This document shows, piece by piece, positions 1-6,483 of a stretch of 12,299 bases of DNA. The first letter of the stretch is position 1, and each line of letters begins with the position of its first letter. Made by a program: the position numbers and the translations under genes. The DNA is taken from NCBI GenBank assembly GCA_958428675.1, contig CAUAGV010000035.1, positions 1 to 12,299 of the forward strand, read 5' to 3'. The notes beneath the pieces are model-generated. The model saw nothing but the letters and a program-made list of their open reading frames with translations, did not search any database and was not told the DNA's origin. This DNA is from an uncultured Collinsella sp. Its GTDB lineage: Bacteria; Actinomycetota; Coriobacteriia; Coriobacteriales; Coriobacteriaceae.

Positions 1-263
1 TGGGCAAGCAAGCCCTTCTCGGCCAGAGTGTTCATGGCGTTGGTGAGCGGAGAGCCGCCCACGATATCACCAAGCAGGACGACCTCGTCGTCGGCTGCGA
101 CGGGGGCGAGCAGCGCCTTAAGATTCTCAACGTACTCGTCGGCACCCATGCCATCGACCAAGCTCGTCGACAAGATGTTGGCGGCGTCGTTGCCGAGCAT
201 CTTGAGGACGCTGTGCAAACCGGGAGCGAGTGTTCCGTGGCTGACCATTACCAGATACCGCAT
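1..263 (-). CDS. PTS mannose-family EIIA component, N-terminal part (runs off left edge)
   Basis: The minus-strand reading frame encodes 87 visible residues beginning MRYLVMVSHG and continues past the window edge. The opening hydrophobic strand followed by Ser8-His9-Gly10 is the active-site region of mannose/fructose/sorbose-family EIIA domains, where the histidine takes a phosphate from HPr-P and passes it to EIIB. A later GDIVGGSP segment (about residues 65-72) matches the family's conserved DxxGGSP loop. The start at 263 is chosen because a purine-rich GAGGGGAG SD sits about 6 nt upstream and the protein then begins exactly as the family does. The product is expected to be cytoplasmic and part of a sugar uptake PTS whose other subunits lie outside the window. 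The divergent GntR/HutC regulator is a plausible local controller (inference). The substrate cannot be told. The domain family is clear; the fragment is too short to exclude a fused EIIAB protein. Confidence 0.85.
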   Translation of the reverse strand, partial: MRYLVMVSHGTLAPGLHSVLKMLGNDAANILSTSLVDGMGADEYVENLKALLAPVAADDEVVLLGDIVGGSPLTNAMNTLAEKGLLA

Positions 264-319
264 GGCGGTCTCCCCTCGACATTGCGTGCACTGCACGGCT
301 TTGCTTTGTGTCGAGACCA

Positions 320-347
320 TTATTATTTTCGCGTATGTTCGATACAA
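320..347 (-). promoter_or_regulatory. Candidate promoter for the EIIA gene
   Basis: On the minus strand TTGTAT (342-347) and TAATAA (320-325) are separated by 16 nt, giving an approximate -35/-10 pair that would start transcription about 50 nt before the EIIA start codon. The -35 match is only partial. The palindrome at 351-373 would sit directly upstream of the -35, a typical place for an activator or an operator. Confidence 0.3.
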
Positions 348-350
348 GCA

Positions 351-373
351 AATAGTTGCGAACGGCAACTATT
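351..373. promoter_or_regulatory. Inverted repeat, candidate regulator binding site
   Basis: AATAGTTGC (351-359) and GCAACTATT (365-373) are perfect reverse complements separated by 5 nt. The right half is echoed by CAACTATT at 492-499 and CAACTAAAT at 402-410. A symmetric 23-bp site in an AT-rich divergent promoter region suits a dimeric regulator such as the neighbouring GntR protein, but which protein binds is not shown by the sequence. Confidence 0.5.
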
Positions 374-461
374 CATCGGTTAACGGTAGCAGCTATTTTG
401 ACAACTAAATTATTTTTCCATCGGCGTATTTCTAAAAGTGCAGGTAGACGGCTTGTCTTCA

Positions 462-491
462 AGCTATGTTTTGTATGTTCCTAACATAGCT
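462..491. promoter_or_regulatory. Inverted repeat upstream of gntR, candidate operator
   Basis: AGCTATGTT (462-470) and AACATAGCT (483-491) are perfect 9-bp inverted repeats with a 12-nt spacer. Inside the spacer a second TATGTT (474-479) pairs with the same right arm (AACATA, 483-488) over a 3-nt gap, so one arm can pair with two half-sites 9 bp apart. The element lies about 80 nt ahead of the regulator's start codon, as expected for an autoregulatory operator (inference). Confidence 0.45.
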
Positions 492-572
492 CAACTATTT
501 TTGCCTAGAATTCGATCGTTATGGCCTTTTCGCTACGCTATGTCCTGTCAACACGCAACATGGAGGTATCCC

Positions 573-1355
573 ATGGACTTGATATCGTTTCTCGCCTCCG
601 AGCCCTTCGACCGCGAGGGCGACACACCGCTCTATATCCAACTCAAGCAACGTATCGTCCTGCTCATCGCAAGCCAGACGCTCGACACCGAGACGCCGCT
701 ACCCCGCGAGCTCGAGATCTGCGACCGTCTGGGGCTATCGCGCGCGACGGTCCGTCGTTGTTTTCAGGATTTGGTGGCGGAGGGTCGTGTGATACGCAAG
801 CGCGGTCAGGGGACGTTTATCAAGCCCCGGACAACCGCGCCGGGGATCGACCTCGCCCTCAACTTCAGCGTACGCATGCGCCAAGCGGGAAGGCAACCCA
901 GTTCGCGCATCCTCAACTTCGAGAGCATCCCCGCCGTCCGAGGCATCGCCTCCGGCCTCAAGGTGCCCGCGGGCACGCCCGTATGGGAGATACGTCGCCT
1001 GCGCCTGGCCGACGACAAGCCCATGGAACTCAACTACGTCTATGTCCCTGTGTCACTCTGCCCCGACTTGACGCACAGGGACCTGGAGCGATCGCTCTAC
1101 GCCTATATCGCCGAGAAAACCGGTATCCTGCCGGCAAGCGTCGATGCGGTCTACGAGGCGATCAACCTCGACAAGCACGAAGCGAGCCTGTTGGGGCAGG
1201 TAACGGGAAAGGCGGCGATGCGGATCGTGCGCTCCACCTACGACAAGGAAGGCAACCCGTTCGAGGTCGGCGTGCTCATCAGCTGCGACGGCCAAGCCGA
1301 GCTGCACGTACACATAGCAGCCGACAAGACGACGTTCACGGCGTTGTCACAGTAG
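573..1355 (+). CDS. GntR/HutC-family transcriptional regulator
   Basis: This 260-residue protein has an N-terminal winged helix-turn-helix of the GntR type at about residues 13-85. The YIQLKQRI stretch is the first helix, RELEICDRLGLSRATVRR contains the recognition helix, and VIRKRGQGTF is the wing. Residues about 100-255 fit a UTRA effector-binding domain (HutC subfamily), with the usual WEIRRLRLADDKPM strand pattern. The frame is open further upstream to an ATG at 438, but the start at 573 is preferred: a GGAGG SD (562-566) lies 6 nt before it, and the 45 extra residues have no family counterpart. Members of this subfamily are cytoplasmic regulators, often repressors that release DNA on binding a sugar phosphate or similar ligand. 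Its divergent position to a PTS EIIA gene suggests it controls that sugar system and probably itself. The ligand is unknown. Confidence 0.9.
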   Translation: MDLISFLASEPFDREGDTPLYIQLKQRIVLLIASQTLDTETPLPRELEICDRLGLSRATVRRCFQDLVAEGRVIRKRGQGTFIKPRTTAPGIDLALNFSVRMRQAGRQPSSRILNFESIPAVRGIASGLKVPAGTPVWEIRRLRLADDKPMELNYVYVPVSLCPDLTHRDLERSLYAYIAEKTGILPASVDAVYEAINLDKHEASLLGQVTGKAAMRIVRSTYDKEGNPFEVGVLISCDGQAELHVHIAADKTTFTALSQ

Positions 1356-1424
1356 CTTTATTATTCAGCCCTAGTCATCGCGCAAAGCCCCTTCGGCAGC
1401 ACACGGTGCGGCCAAGTCACCGCA

Positions 1425-1509
1425 GGCCGGGGCGGGAGGCGGACCTTTCTCTCGGAAAACTTCGCGAAGCCCAGTTTCCGAGAGAAAGTGTCCGGCTGCC
1501 GCCCCGGCC
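1425..1509. repeat. Long palindrome in the convergent gntR-carB gap, possible bidirectional terminator
   Basis: The two arms, 1425-1458 and 1475-1509, form an imperfect inverted repeat around a 16-nt centre. The inner 14 bp (1445-1458 with 1475-1488) are perfect. The outer 20 bp match in 18 positions, with one extra base at 1489. The centre itself contains the palindrome CTTCGCGAAG (1460-1469). The element lies where the plus-strand gntR and the minus-strand carB converge, so a shared transcription stop is the simplest role. No clear U-tract follows the stem on either strand, so it is not a textbook intrinsic terminator; a repeated palindromic element is an alternative. Confidence 0.6.
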
Positions 1510-1521
1510 GACCAGGTCACA

Positions 1522-4500
1522 CTACACCGTGTGCTGCGGCAGATCCTGCAGGGCGATGACGTCCATGCCCATGTCGTTGGCACTGCCGTGACCCTGCTGG
1601 TCCTCGCGCACCGCCTCGATGGCACTCACGTACGTGTTGGCGGCAGACATCGCGGTCACGCAGGTCACGCCGCGTCGCACTGCCTCGGTGCGCAGCAGAT
1701 AGCCGTCGCCGCGCGAGCCCGGACCGTACGGCGTGTTGATGATCACCGCGATCTTGCCATCGGCGATGAGGTCGCCGATGTTGGGGCGCTCGCCGTCGTG
1801 CGGGCCGCTGATCTTCTCCACGATCTCGCACGTCACGTTGCCTCCACGCAGCACGCGCGCCGTACCCTCGGTGGAGCAGATGTCAAAGCCCAGGTAGCGA
1901 AGGATACGCGCGACCGAAAGGATGTGGCGCTTGTCACGGTCGCACACGCTGATGAACACCTTGCCGGCGCTCGGGTCGGGCAGCTTGTAGTCGATCGCCA
2001 GCTGCGTCTTGGCGTATGCCTCGGGATAGCTCTTGGCGATACCCATGACCTCGCCGGTCGACTTCATCTCGGGCCCCAGGATAACGTCGGCACCGGGGAA
2101 ACGGCCCCAGGGCATGACGGCTTCCTTCATGCAGAACCAATCGAGCTGACGCTCGTCGCTCGGCAGGCCCAAGCTCGCGATGGAATCGCCTGCCATGATG
2201 CGCGCCGCGCACTTGGCCAGCGGCACACCGGTGGCCTTGGAGATAAACGGCACGGTACGGCTGGCACGCGGGTTGGCCTCGATCACGTAAACGGTCTCGC
2301 CCTTGATGGCATACTGTACGTTGACCAGGCCGCGTACGCCCAGCGCCATCGCGATGCGGCGCGTGGTCTCGCGGAGCTTCGCCTGCAGGCTCTCGCTAAA
2401 GCTGAACGGCGGGATGCAGGTCGCGGAGTCGCCGGAGTGAATACCAGCCTCCTCGATATGCTCCAGAATGCCGCCGATGTAGACCTCTTCGCCATCGCAC
2501 AGGGCGTCGACATCGGACTCGATCGCGCCCTCCAAGAAGCGGTCCAGATACACCGGGTAGTCGGGGCTGATGCGCGCAGCCTCTGCCATGTAATCGCGCA
2601 GATGCTCGGCATCGTAGGCGATCATCATGCCGCGGCCGCCCAGCACATAGCTCGGGCGCACCAGCAGCGGATAGCCGATGTGCGCGGCCACGGCCTCGGC
2701 CTCCTCAAACGAGGTTGCCTGGCCCGCCGGCGGGTACATAATGCCCAGCTTGTCGAGCAGGGCGGCAAAACGCTCACGGTCCTCGGCAAAGTCGATGGCA
2801 TCGGGCTTGGTGCCCATGATGTTGACGCCGCTCTCCTCGAGCATGCGCGCCAGCTTAAGCGGGGTCTGGCCGCCGAGCGTCACCACGACGCCGTCGGGAC
2901 GCTCAACGTCAATGACGTCCATGACGTCCTCGTAGGTGAGCGGCTCAAAGTACAGGCGGTCGGACGTGTCGTAGTCGGTCGAGACGGTCTCGGGGTTGCA
3001 GTTTACCATGATGGTCTCAAAGCCGCGGGCCGCCAGCGCATAGCTCGCATGCACGCAGCAGTAGTCAAACTCGATGCCCTGGCCGATACGGTTGGGTCCG
3101 GCGCCCAGAATCATCGCCTTGGGCTTGTCCGCCGGCGTGGTCTCGTCGGGAGCCACGCACTTCTTGGCATCCGGGCTCGTGCGGTAGATGTTCTCGTACG
3201 TCTTGTAGTGGTACTCCGTGGCGCTCGAGAACTCGGCCGCGCAGGTATCGACCGTCTTCATGCTGGGAACCACGCCCAGACCCTTGCGATAGGCGCGCAC
3301 AAAGCGCTCGTCCGAGCCGGTCAGCGCGGCAATCTCGGCGTCGCTCGTGCCGTACTGCTTGAGCAGGCGCATCGCGTCGGCGTCGATATCCTCCACGCGC
3401 AGGCCGCGGATGCTCTCCTGGACCTGCACCATGTCGTTGATACGGTTGAGGTACCACGGATCGATACCGCAGATGGCATGGATGTGGGCGATGTCCCAGC
3501 CACGGCGCAGGGCCTCGACCACAAAGAAGATGCGGTGCTCGGTCGGGGTTGCCACGGCCTGAGCGAGCTCATCGTCGCTCAGCTTGTCGGCACCCTCCTT
3601 GCCACCGGCGCAGATGCCCTGGTGACCGTCCTCCAGTGAGCGCATGGCCTTGCCGAAGGCCTCCTCAAAGGTGCGGCCGATCGCCATAATCTCGCCCACG
3701 GCCTTCATGCGCGTGGTGAGCGTGGGGTCGGTACCCTTAAACTTCTCGAAGGCAAAGCGCGGCACCTTGACCACACAGTAGTCGATCGTGGGCTCAAAGC
3801 AGGCGGGCGTTGCCTTGGTGATGTCGTTGACGATTTCGTCGAGCGTATAGCCCACGGCCAGGCGCGCGGCGGCCTTGGCGATGGGGAAACCCGTGGCCTT
3901 GGAGGCCAGCGCGGACGAACGGCTCACGCGCGGGTTCATCTCGATGACGATCAGGCGGCCGGTCTGGGGGTTCACGGCAAACTGCACGTTGGAGCCGCCG
4001 GTCTCGACGCCGATCTTCTCCAAGATGGCGAGCGAGGCGACACGCATGCGCTGATACTCCAGGTCGGAAAGGGTCTGCGCCGGCGCCACGGTGATGGAGT
4101 CGCCGGTATGCACGCCCATGGGGTCGAGGTTCTCGATGGAGCACACGATGATGCCGTTGCCGGCGTGGTCGCGCATGACCTCCATCTCATACTCTTTCCA
4201 ACCCTCGATGGACTCCTCGACCAGCACCTCATGGGCAGGCGAGAGCTCAAGGCCCTGGCTCACGATGGAGACGAGCTCCTCGTGGGTATGCGCGATGCCG
4301 CCGCCGGCGCCACCGAGGGTAAAGCTCGGGCGCAGTACGCAGGGATATCCCACGCGCTCGGCGATAGCCTCGGCGTCGGCCACGCTGTAGGCATAGCCCG
4401 AGCGCGCGACCTCCAGGCCGATCTCGGCCATGGCCTCGTTAAAGAGTTTGCGGTCCTCGCCGCGCTCGATAGCGGCCAGGTCGCAGCCGATCATCTCGAC

Positions 4501-4836
4501 GCCGTACTTGTCGAGCGTGCCGTCCTTTGCCAGCTCGACGGCGGCGTTCAGACCGGTCTGGCCGCCCAGCGTGGGCAGCAGCGCGTCCGGGCGCTCTTTC
4601 TTGATCACGCGCTCGATAAACTCGGCGGTGATAGGCTCAACATAGGTGCGGTCGGCCAAGCCCGGGTCGGTCATGATGGTCGCCGGATTGGAGTTGACCA
4701 GGATGACCTCAAAGCCATCCTCCTTGAGCACCTTGCAGGCCTGTGCGCCGGAGTAGTCGAACTCACAGGCCTGGCCAATGACGATAGGGCCCGAACCAAT
4801 AACGAGGATGCGCTTGATGTCAGTACGTTTAGGCAT
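1522..4836 (-). CDS. carB: Carbamoyl-phosphate synthase large subunit
   Basis: The 1104-residue product is the synthetase subunit that makes carbamoyl phosphate from bicarbonate, ammonia (channelled from the CarA glutaminase) and two ATP, feeding pyrimidine and arginine synthesis in the cytoplasm. The two homologous halves are visible: ILVIGSGPIVIGQACEFDYSG near residue 10 and AMILGAGPNRIGQGIEFDY near 574. Each is followed by an ATP-grasp core, with VLRPSFTLGG at 167-176 and LVRPSYVLGG at 725-734, and with ENLDPMGVHTGDS and EHIEEAGIHSGDS as the paired active-site strands. The C-terminal 150 residues (about 955-1104) form the MGS-like allosteric domain. Length fits the family (E. coli about 1073). 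The frame is open upstream to 4974, but ATG 4836 is chosen because MPKRTDIKRI is the normal start and a GAGGAG SD precedes it by 7 nt. It lies 1 nt after the carA stop, so the two are cotranscribed and probably translationally coupled. Confidence 0.98.
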   Translation of the reverse strand: MPKRTDIKRILVIGSGPIVIGQACEFDYSGAQACKVLKEDGFEVILVNSNPATIMTDPGLADRTYVEPITAEFIERVIKKERPDALLPTLGGQTGLNAAVELAKDGTLDKYGVEMIGCDLAAIERGEDRKLFNEAMAEIGLEVARSGYAYSVADAEAIAERVGYPCVLRPSFTLGGAGGGIAHTHEELVSIVSQGLELSPAHEVLVEESIEGWKEYEMEVMRDHAGNGIIVCSIENLDPMGVHTGDSITVAPAQTLSDLEYQRMRVASLAILEKIGVETGGSNVQFAVNPQTGRLIVIEMNPRVSRSSALASKATGFPIAKAAARLAVGYTLDEIVNDITKATPACFEPTIDYCVVKVPRFAFEKFKGTDPTLTTRMKAVGEIMAIGRTFEEAFGKAMRSLEDGHQGICAGGKEGADKLSDDELAQAVATPTEHRIFFVVEALRRGWDIAHIHAICGIDPWYLNRINDMVQVQESIRGLRVEDIDADAMRLLKQYGTSDAEIAALTGSDERFVRAYRKGLGVVPSMKTVDTCAAEFSSATEYHYKTYENIYRTSPDAKKCVAPDETTPADKPKAMILGAGPNRIGQGIEFDYCCVHASYALAARGFETIMVNCNPETVSTDYDTSDRLYFEPLTYEDVMDVIDVERPDGVVVTLGGQTPLKLARMLEESGVNIMGTKPDAIDFAEDRERFAALLDKLGIMYPPAGQATSFEEAEAVAAHIGYPLLVRPSYVLGGRGMMIAYDAEHLRDYMAEAARISPDYPVYLDRFLEGAIESDVDALCDGEEVYIGGILEHIEEAGIHSGDSATCIPPFSFSESLQAKLRETTRRIAMALGVRGLVNVQYAIKGETVYVIEANPRASRTVPFISKATGVPLAKCAARIMAGDSIASLGLPSDERQLDWFCMKEAVMPWGRFPGADVILGPEMKSTGEVMGIAKSYPEAYAKTQLAIDYKLPDPSAGKVFISVCDRDKRHILSVARILRYLGFDICSTEGTARVLRGGNVTCEIVEKISGPHDGERPNIGDLIADGKIAVIINTPYGPGSRGDGYLLRTEAVRRGVTCVTAMSAANTYVSAIEAVREDQQGHGSANDMGMDVIALQDLPQHTV

Positions 4837-4837
4837 G

Positions 4838-6277
4838 TTAGTTCTCCTCGGTCGCAGCGTTCTCGGACTCGGCGAAATTCCAGCCGGCGAGGCGGTCCTT
4901 CGCGGTGTCGATGTCCAGGTAGTTCTTCTCGCCGTCCATGAGTCGCGTAAAGGCGGTAAAGAGATAGTGGGCATCGGTGGGGCCGGGCGAAGCCTCGGGG
5001 TGGTACTGGACCGAGAAACACGGGGCGTCGAGCAGCTGGATGCCCTCGGCGGTGCCGTCGTTGAGGTTCACATGTGTCAGGCGAATGCGACCAAAGCGCT
5101 CGTTCATCACGACCGGCGCGACGCCGCGACGCACCCAGGCGCGCAGGTCACCGTCGGCCGCATGCTCGGTTTCGCCGCCGGAAAGCTCCGGAATCAGTTT
5201 GCCCAGACTGGGGAACAGCAGGCCAAAGCCGTGGTTTTGCGCGGTGATCTCCACGCGACGGCTCACCAGATTCATAACCGGCTGGTTACCGCCACGGTGA
5301 CCGAATTTAAGCTTTTCCATTTGGGCGCCGCAGGCCAAGCTGATCATCTGGTGACCCAGGCAAATACCAAAGACCGGCACCTTGCCGATCAGCTGCTGCA
5401 CCTGCTCGTAGGTCTCCACCACGGCATCGGGGTCGCCGGGGCCGTTGGACAAAAAGACGCCATCAGGATTCATGTCGAGCACCTGCTGGGCGGGCGTATC
5501 CCACGGCACGACGGTGAGGTCGCAGCCGGCACGGACCAGGCCCTCCAGAATACCGCGCTTCACACCGCAGTCGTAGGCGACCACTTTGTGACGGGCAGGA
5601 GCGGCAGCCGCAAGCGCAAAGCCATGCGTGGCAGGCAGGTCGGCGGCCACAAACTCGTGAGGCGCGGGACAGCTCACGGTCTTGACCAGGTTCTCGCCCA
5701 CCAGCGTGGGCGCTGCGTCCAGACGCTCGGCGAGCTCGTCGACGTCGAAGATCTCTGTCGAGATAATGCCCATCTTGGAACCATTGTCGCGCAGATGGCG
5801 CACCAGAGCGCGGGTGTCGACACCCTCGATAGCGACGATGCCGTGAGCGCGCAGGTACTCCGGCACGCTGACGGCCGAGCGCCAGTTAGAAGGCGTGGCG
5901 CACATGTCGCGAACGATCATGCCGCGCATAGCCGGAGCGCTCGCAGGGCGCACGGCGTCGCCGGGGAAGGCCGACTGGACATCGGTCTCGTCGATACCGT
6001 AATTGCCGATCTGCGGATAGGTCATGGTTACAATTTGACCGGCATAACTCGGGTCGGTCATGACCTCAAAGTAGCCCTCAAGCGAGGTGTTGAAGCAGAC
6101 TTCGCCGGTCGCGGTGCCCTCGGCGCCGCATGCACGTCCATAAAAAATGGTCCCATCCTCAAGATACAGGATACAGGGACCGCAGGTGCCCTTGCTGGTT
6201 TTGGCCAGCATACGCTGGCAAAGCTCGCTGGGCGCGAAGGTGCGGGCGGCAGCGCCCGCGGTATGGTTGTTCGCCAT
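4838..6277 (-). CDS. carA: Carbamoyl-phosphate synthase small (glutaminase) subunit
   Basis: This 479-residue subunit hydrolyses glutamine and passes ammonia to CarB. The N-terminal CarA domain starts at LYLEDGTIFYG (37-47). The class I glutamine amidotransferase domain has the nucleophile Cys306 in FGICLGHQ, with His426 and Glu428 of the triad in YHPEASPGP. ATG 6277 is chosen over the ATG 21 nt upstream because AAGGAG lies 6 nt before it. The protein is about 100 residues longer than E. coli or B. subtilis CarA. It has roughly 35 extra residues at the N-terminus, an insertion of about 35-45 residues between NHGF (348-351) and THVNLNDGT (401-409), and a C-terminal tail of about 35 residues after the amidotransferase domain. 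The last codons, ending GAG GAG AAC TAA, contain the SD of carB. A PyrR-type hairpin overlaps this gene's own SD. Confidence 0.97.
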   Translation of the reverse strand: MANNHTAGAAARTFAPSELCQRMLAKTSKGTCGPCILYLEDGTIFYGRACGAEGTATGEVCFNTSLEGYFEVMTDPSYAGQIVTMTYPQIGNYGIDETDVQSAFPGDAVRPASAPAMRGMIVRDMCATPSNWRSAVSVPEYLRAHGIVAIEGVDTRALVRHLRDNGSKMGIISTEIFDVDELAERLDAAPTLVGENLVKTVSCPAPHEFVAADLPATHGFALAAAAPARHKVVAYDCGVKRGILEGLVRAGCDLTVVPWDTPAQQVLDMNPDGVFLSNGPGDPDAVVETYEQVQQLIGKVPVFGICLGHQMISLACGAQMEKLKFGHRGGNQPVMNLVSRRVEITAQNHGFGLLFPSLGKLIPELSGGETEHAADGDLRAWVRRGVAPVVMNERFGRIRLTHVNLNDGTAEGIQLLDAPCFSVQYHPEASPGPTDAHYLFTAFTRLMDGEKNYLDIDTAKDRLAGWNFAESENAATEEN

Positions 6278-6280
6278 AAT

Positions 6281-6314
6281 TCTCCTTCCCGGTCTCACAG
6301 GACCGGCTTAAAGG
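6281..6314 (-). ncRNA. PyrR-binding RNA element in the carA leader (predicted)
   Basis: On the minus-strand transcript the upper stem CCGGUC/GACCGG encloses the hexaloop CUGUGA, which fits the known PyrR loop consensus CNGNGA. The surrounding bases agree with the wider ARUCCNGNGAGGYU pattern except for U-A in place of U-G within the stem and the outermost pair. Below it is a purine-rich asymmetric internal loop and a lower stem CCUU/AAGG. The AAGG strand (6284-6287) is part of the AAGGAG SD of carA, so binding of PyrR with UMP/UTP would be expected to block translation, as described for actinobacterial pyr operons. Structure and motif are seen; binding is inferred. No pyrR gene is in the window. 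Confidence 0.75.
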
Positions 6315-6328
6315 TGTGTAGTTAGGCC

Positions 6329-6364
6329 TCGCGGTATTGTAACCGCAAGCATGCCTCATGGCGT
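6329..6364 (-). promoter_or_regulatory. Candidate carA promoter
   Basis: The minus strand shows TACAAT (6336-6341), five of six to a sigma-70 -10 box, flanked by the inverted repeat GCGGT/ACCGC (6331-6335 and 6342-6346). A start about 7 nt downstream would give a leader of about 50 nt containing the whole PyrR-type hairpin. The -35 hexamer at 17 nt (ACGCCA) is weak, which suggests activator dependence or that the real promoter lies elsewhere in this AT-rich gap. Confidence 0.35.
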
Positions 6365-6434
6365 TAATTTCATCGAAATGTTTACGAAATGATAATTATG
6401 ACTTTCTATGCATAATGATTTTTCTGGGACGGGG

Positions 6435-6477
6435 ATTAAAAATCATCCCGCGGGGCTTGTGGCTCACACGGGATGAT
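6435..6477 (-). terminator. Intrinsic terminator after the single-TM protein gene
   Basis: On the minus strand a perfect 9-bp stem (ATCATCCCG 6469-6477, CGGGATGAT 6442-6450) with an 18-nt loop is followed at once by a run of T (TTTTTAATC). It starts 7 nt after the stop codon at 6484. This separates the ABC exporter unit from carAB, which therefore needs its own promoter. Confidence 0.88.
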
Positions 6478-6483
6478 GGCGTC

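Larger units (their letters stand above)
264..572. promoter_or_regulatory. Divergent control region between the EIIA gene and the GntR regulator
   Basis: This 309-nt gap is clearly AT-richer than the flanking genes and has no credible gene of its own. It contains a perfect 9-bp inverted repeat at 351-359/365-373, a second at 462-470/483-491, a repeated GTATGTTC (333-340 and 473-480) and several copies of a CAACTA-type half-site. Such a cluster between a transporter gene and a GntR-type gene is the usual arrangement for operators controlling both directions. A perfect TTGACA hexamer lies at 398-403 on the plus strand, but I see no convincing -10 at the right distance. The role is inferred from position and repeats only. 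Confidence 0.6.

Noticed and set aside
264..350. Sigma-54 promoter for the mannose-family PTS gene
   Set aside because: Many such operons use sigma-54, but no GG/GC -24/-12 pair with correct spacing is seen, and the regulator is GntR-type rather than LevR-type.
127..351. Minus-strand 74-codon frame over the EIIA start
   Set aside because: Out of frame with the EIIA gene, Arg-rich, no SD or family resemblance.
438..572. Longer start for the GntR regulator at 438
   Set aside because: The 45 extra residues have no family counterpart and no SD, whereas 573 has GGAGG at 6 nt and starts at the family N-terminus.
521..1591. Overlapping plus-strand frame across the gntR gene
   Set aside because: Arg/Pro-rich out-of-frame translation without domains; the GntR frame explains the sequence fully.
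1531..3639. Long plus-strand open frame (702 codons) opposite carB
   Set aside because: It is antisense to a certain carB, its translation is Ala/Val/His/Arg/Gly-rich with no domain, and such frames are expected opposite GC-rich genes. The same applies to the long plus-strand frames at 4108-4941, 4778-6325, 7784-9262 and 9417-11426.
4837..4974. Longer start for carB at 4974
   Set aside because: It would overlap carA by 137 nt and add residues without homology; ATG 4836 has its own SD and the normal CarB N-terminus.
6278..6435. PyrR-style transcription attenuator (antiterminator plus terminator) in the carA leader
   Set aside because: No terminator hairpin with a U-tract lies between the candidate promoter and carA; the only good terminator, at 6435-6477, belongs to the upstream gene.
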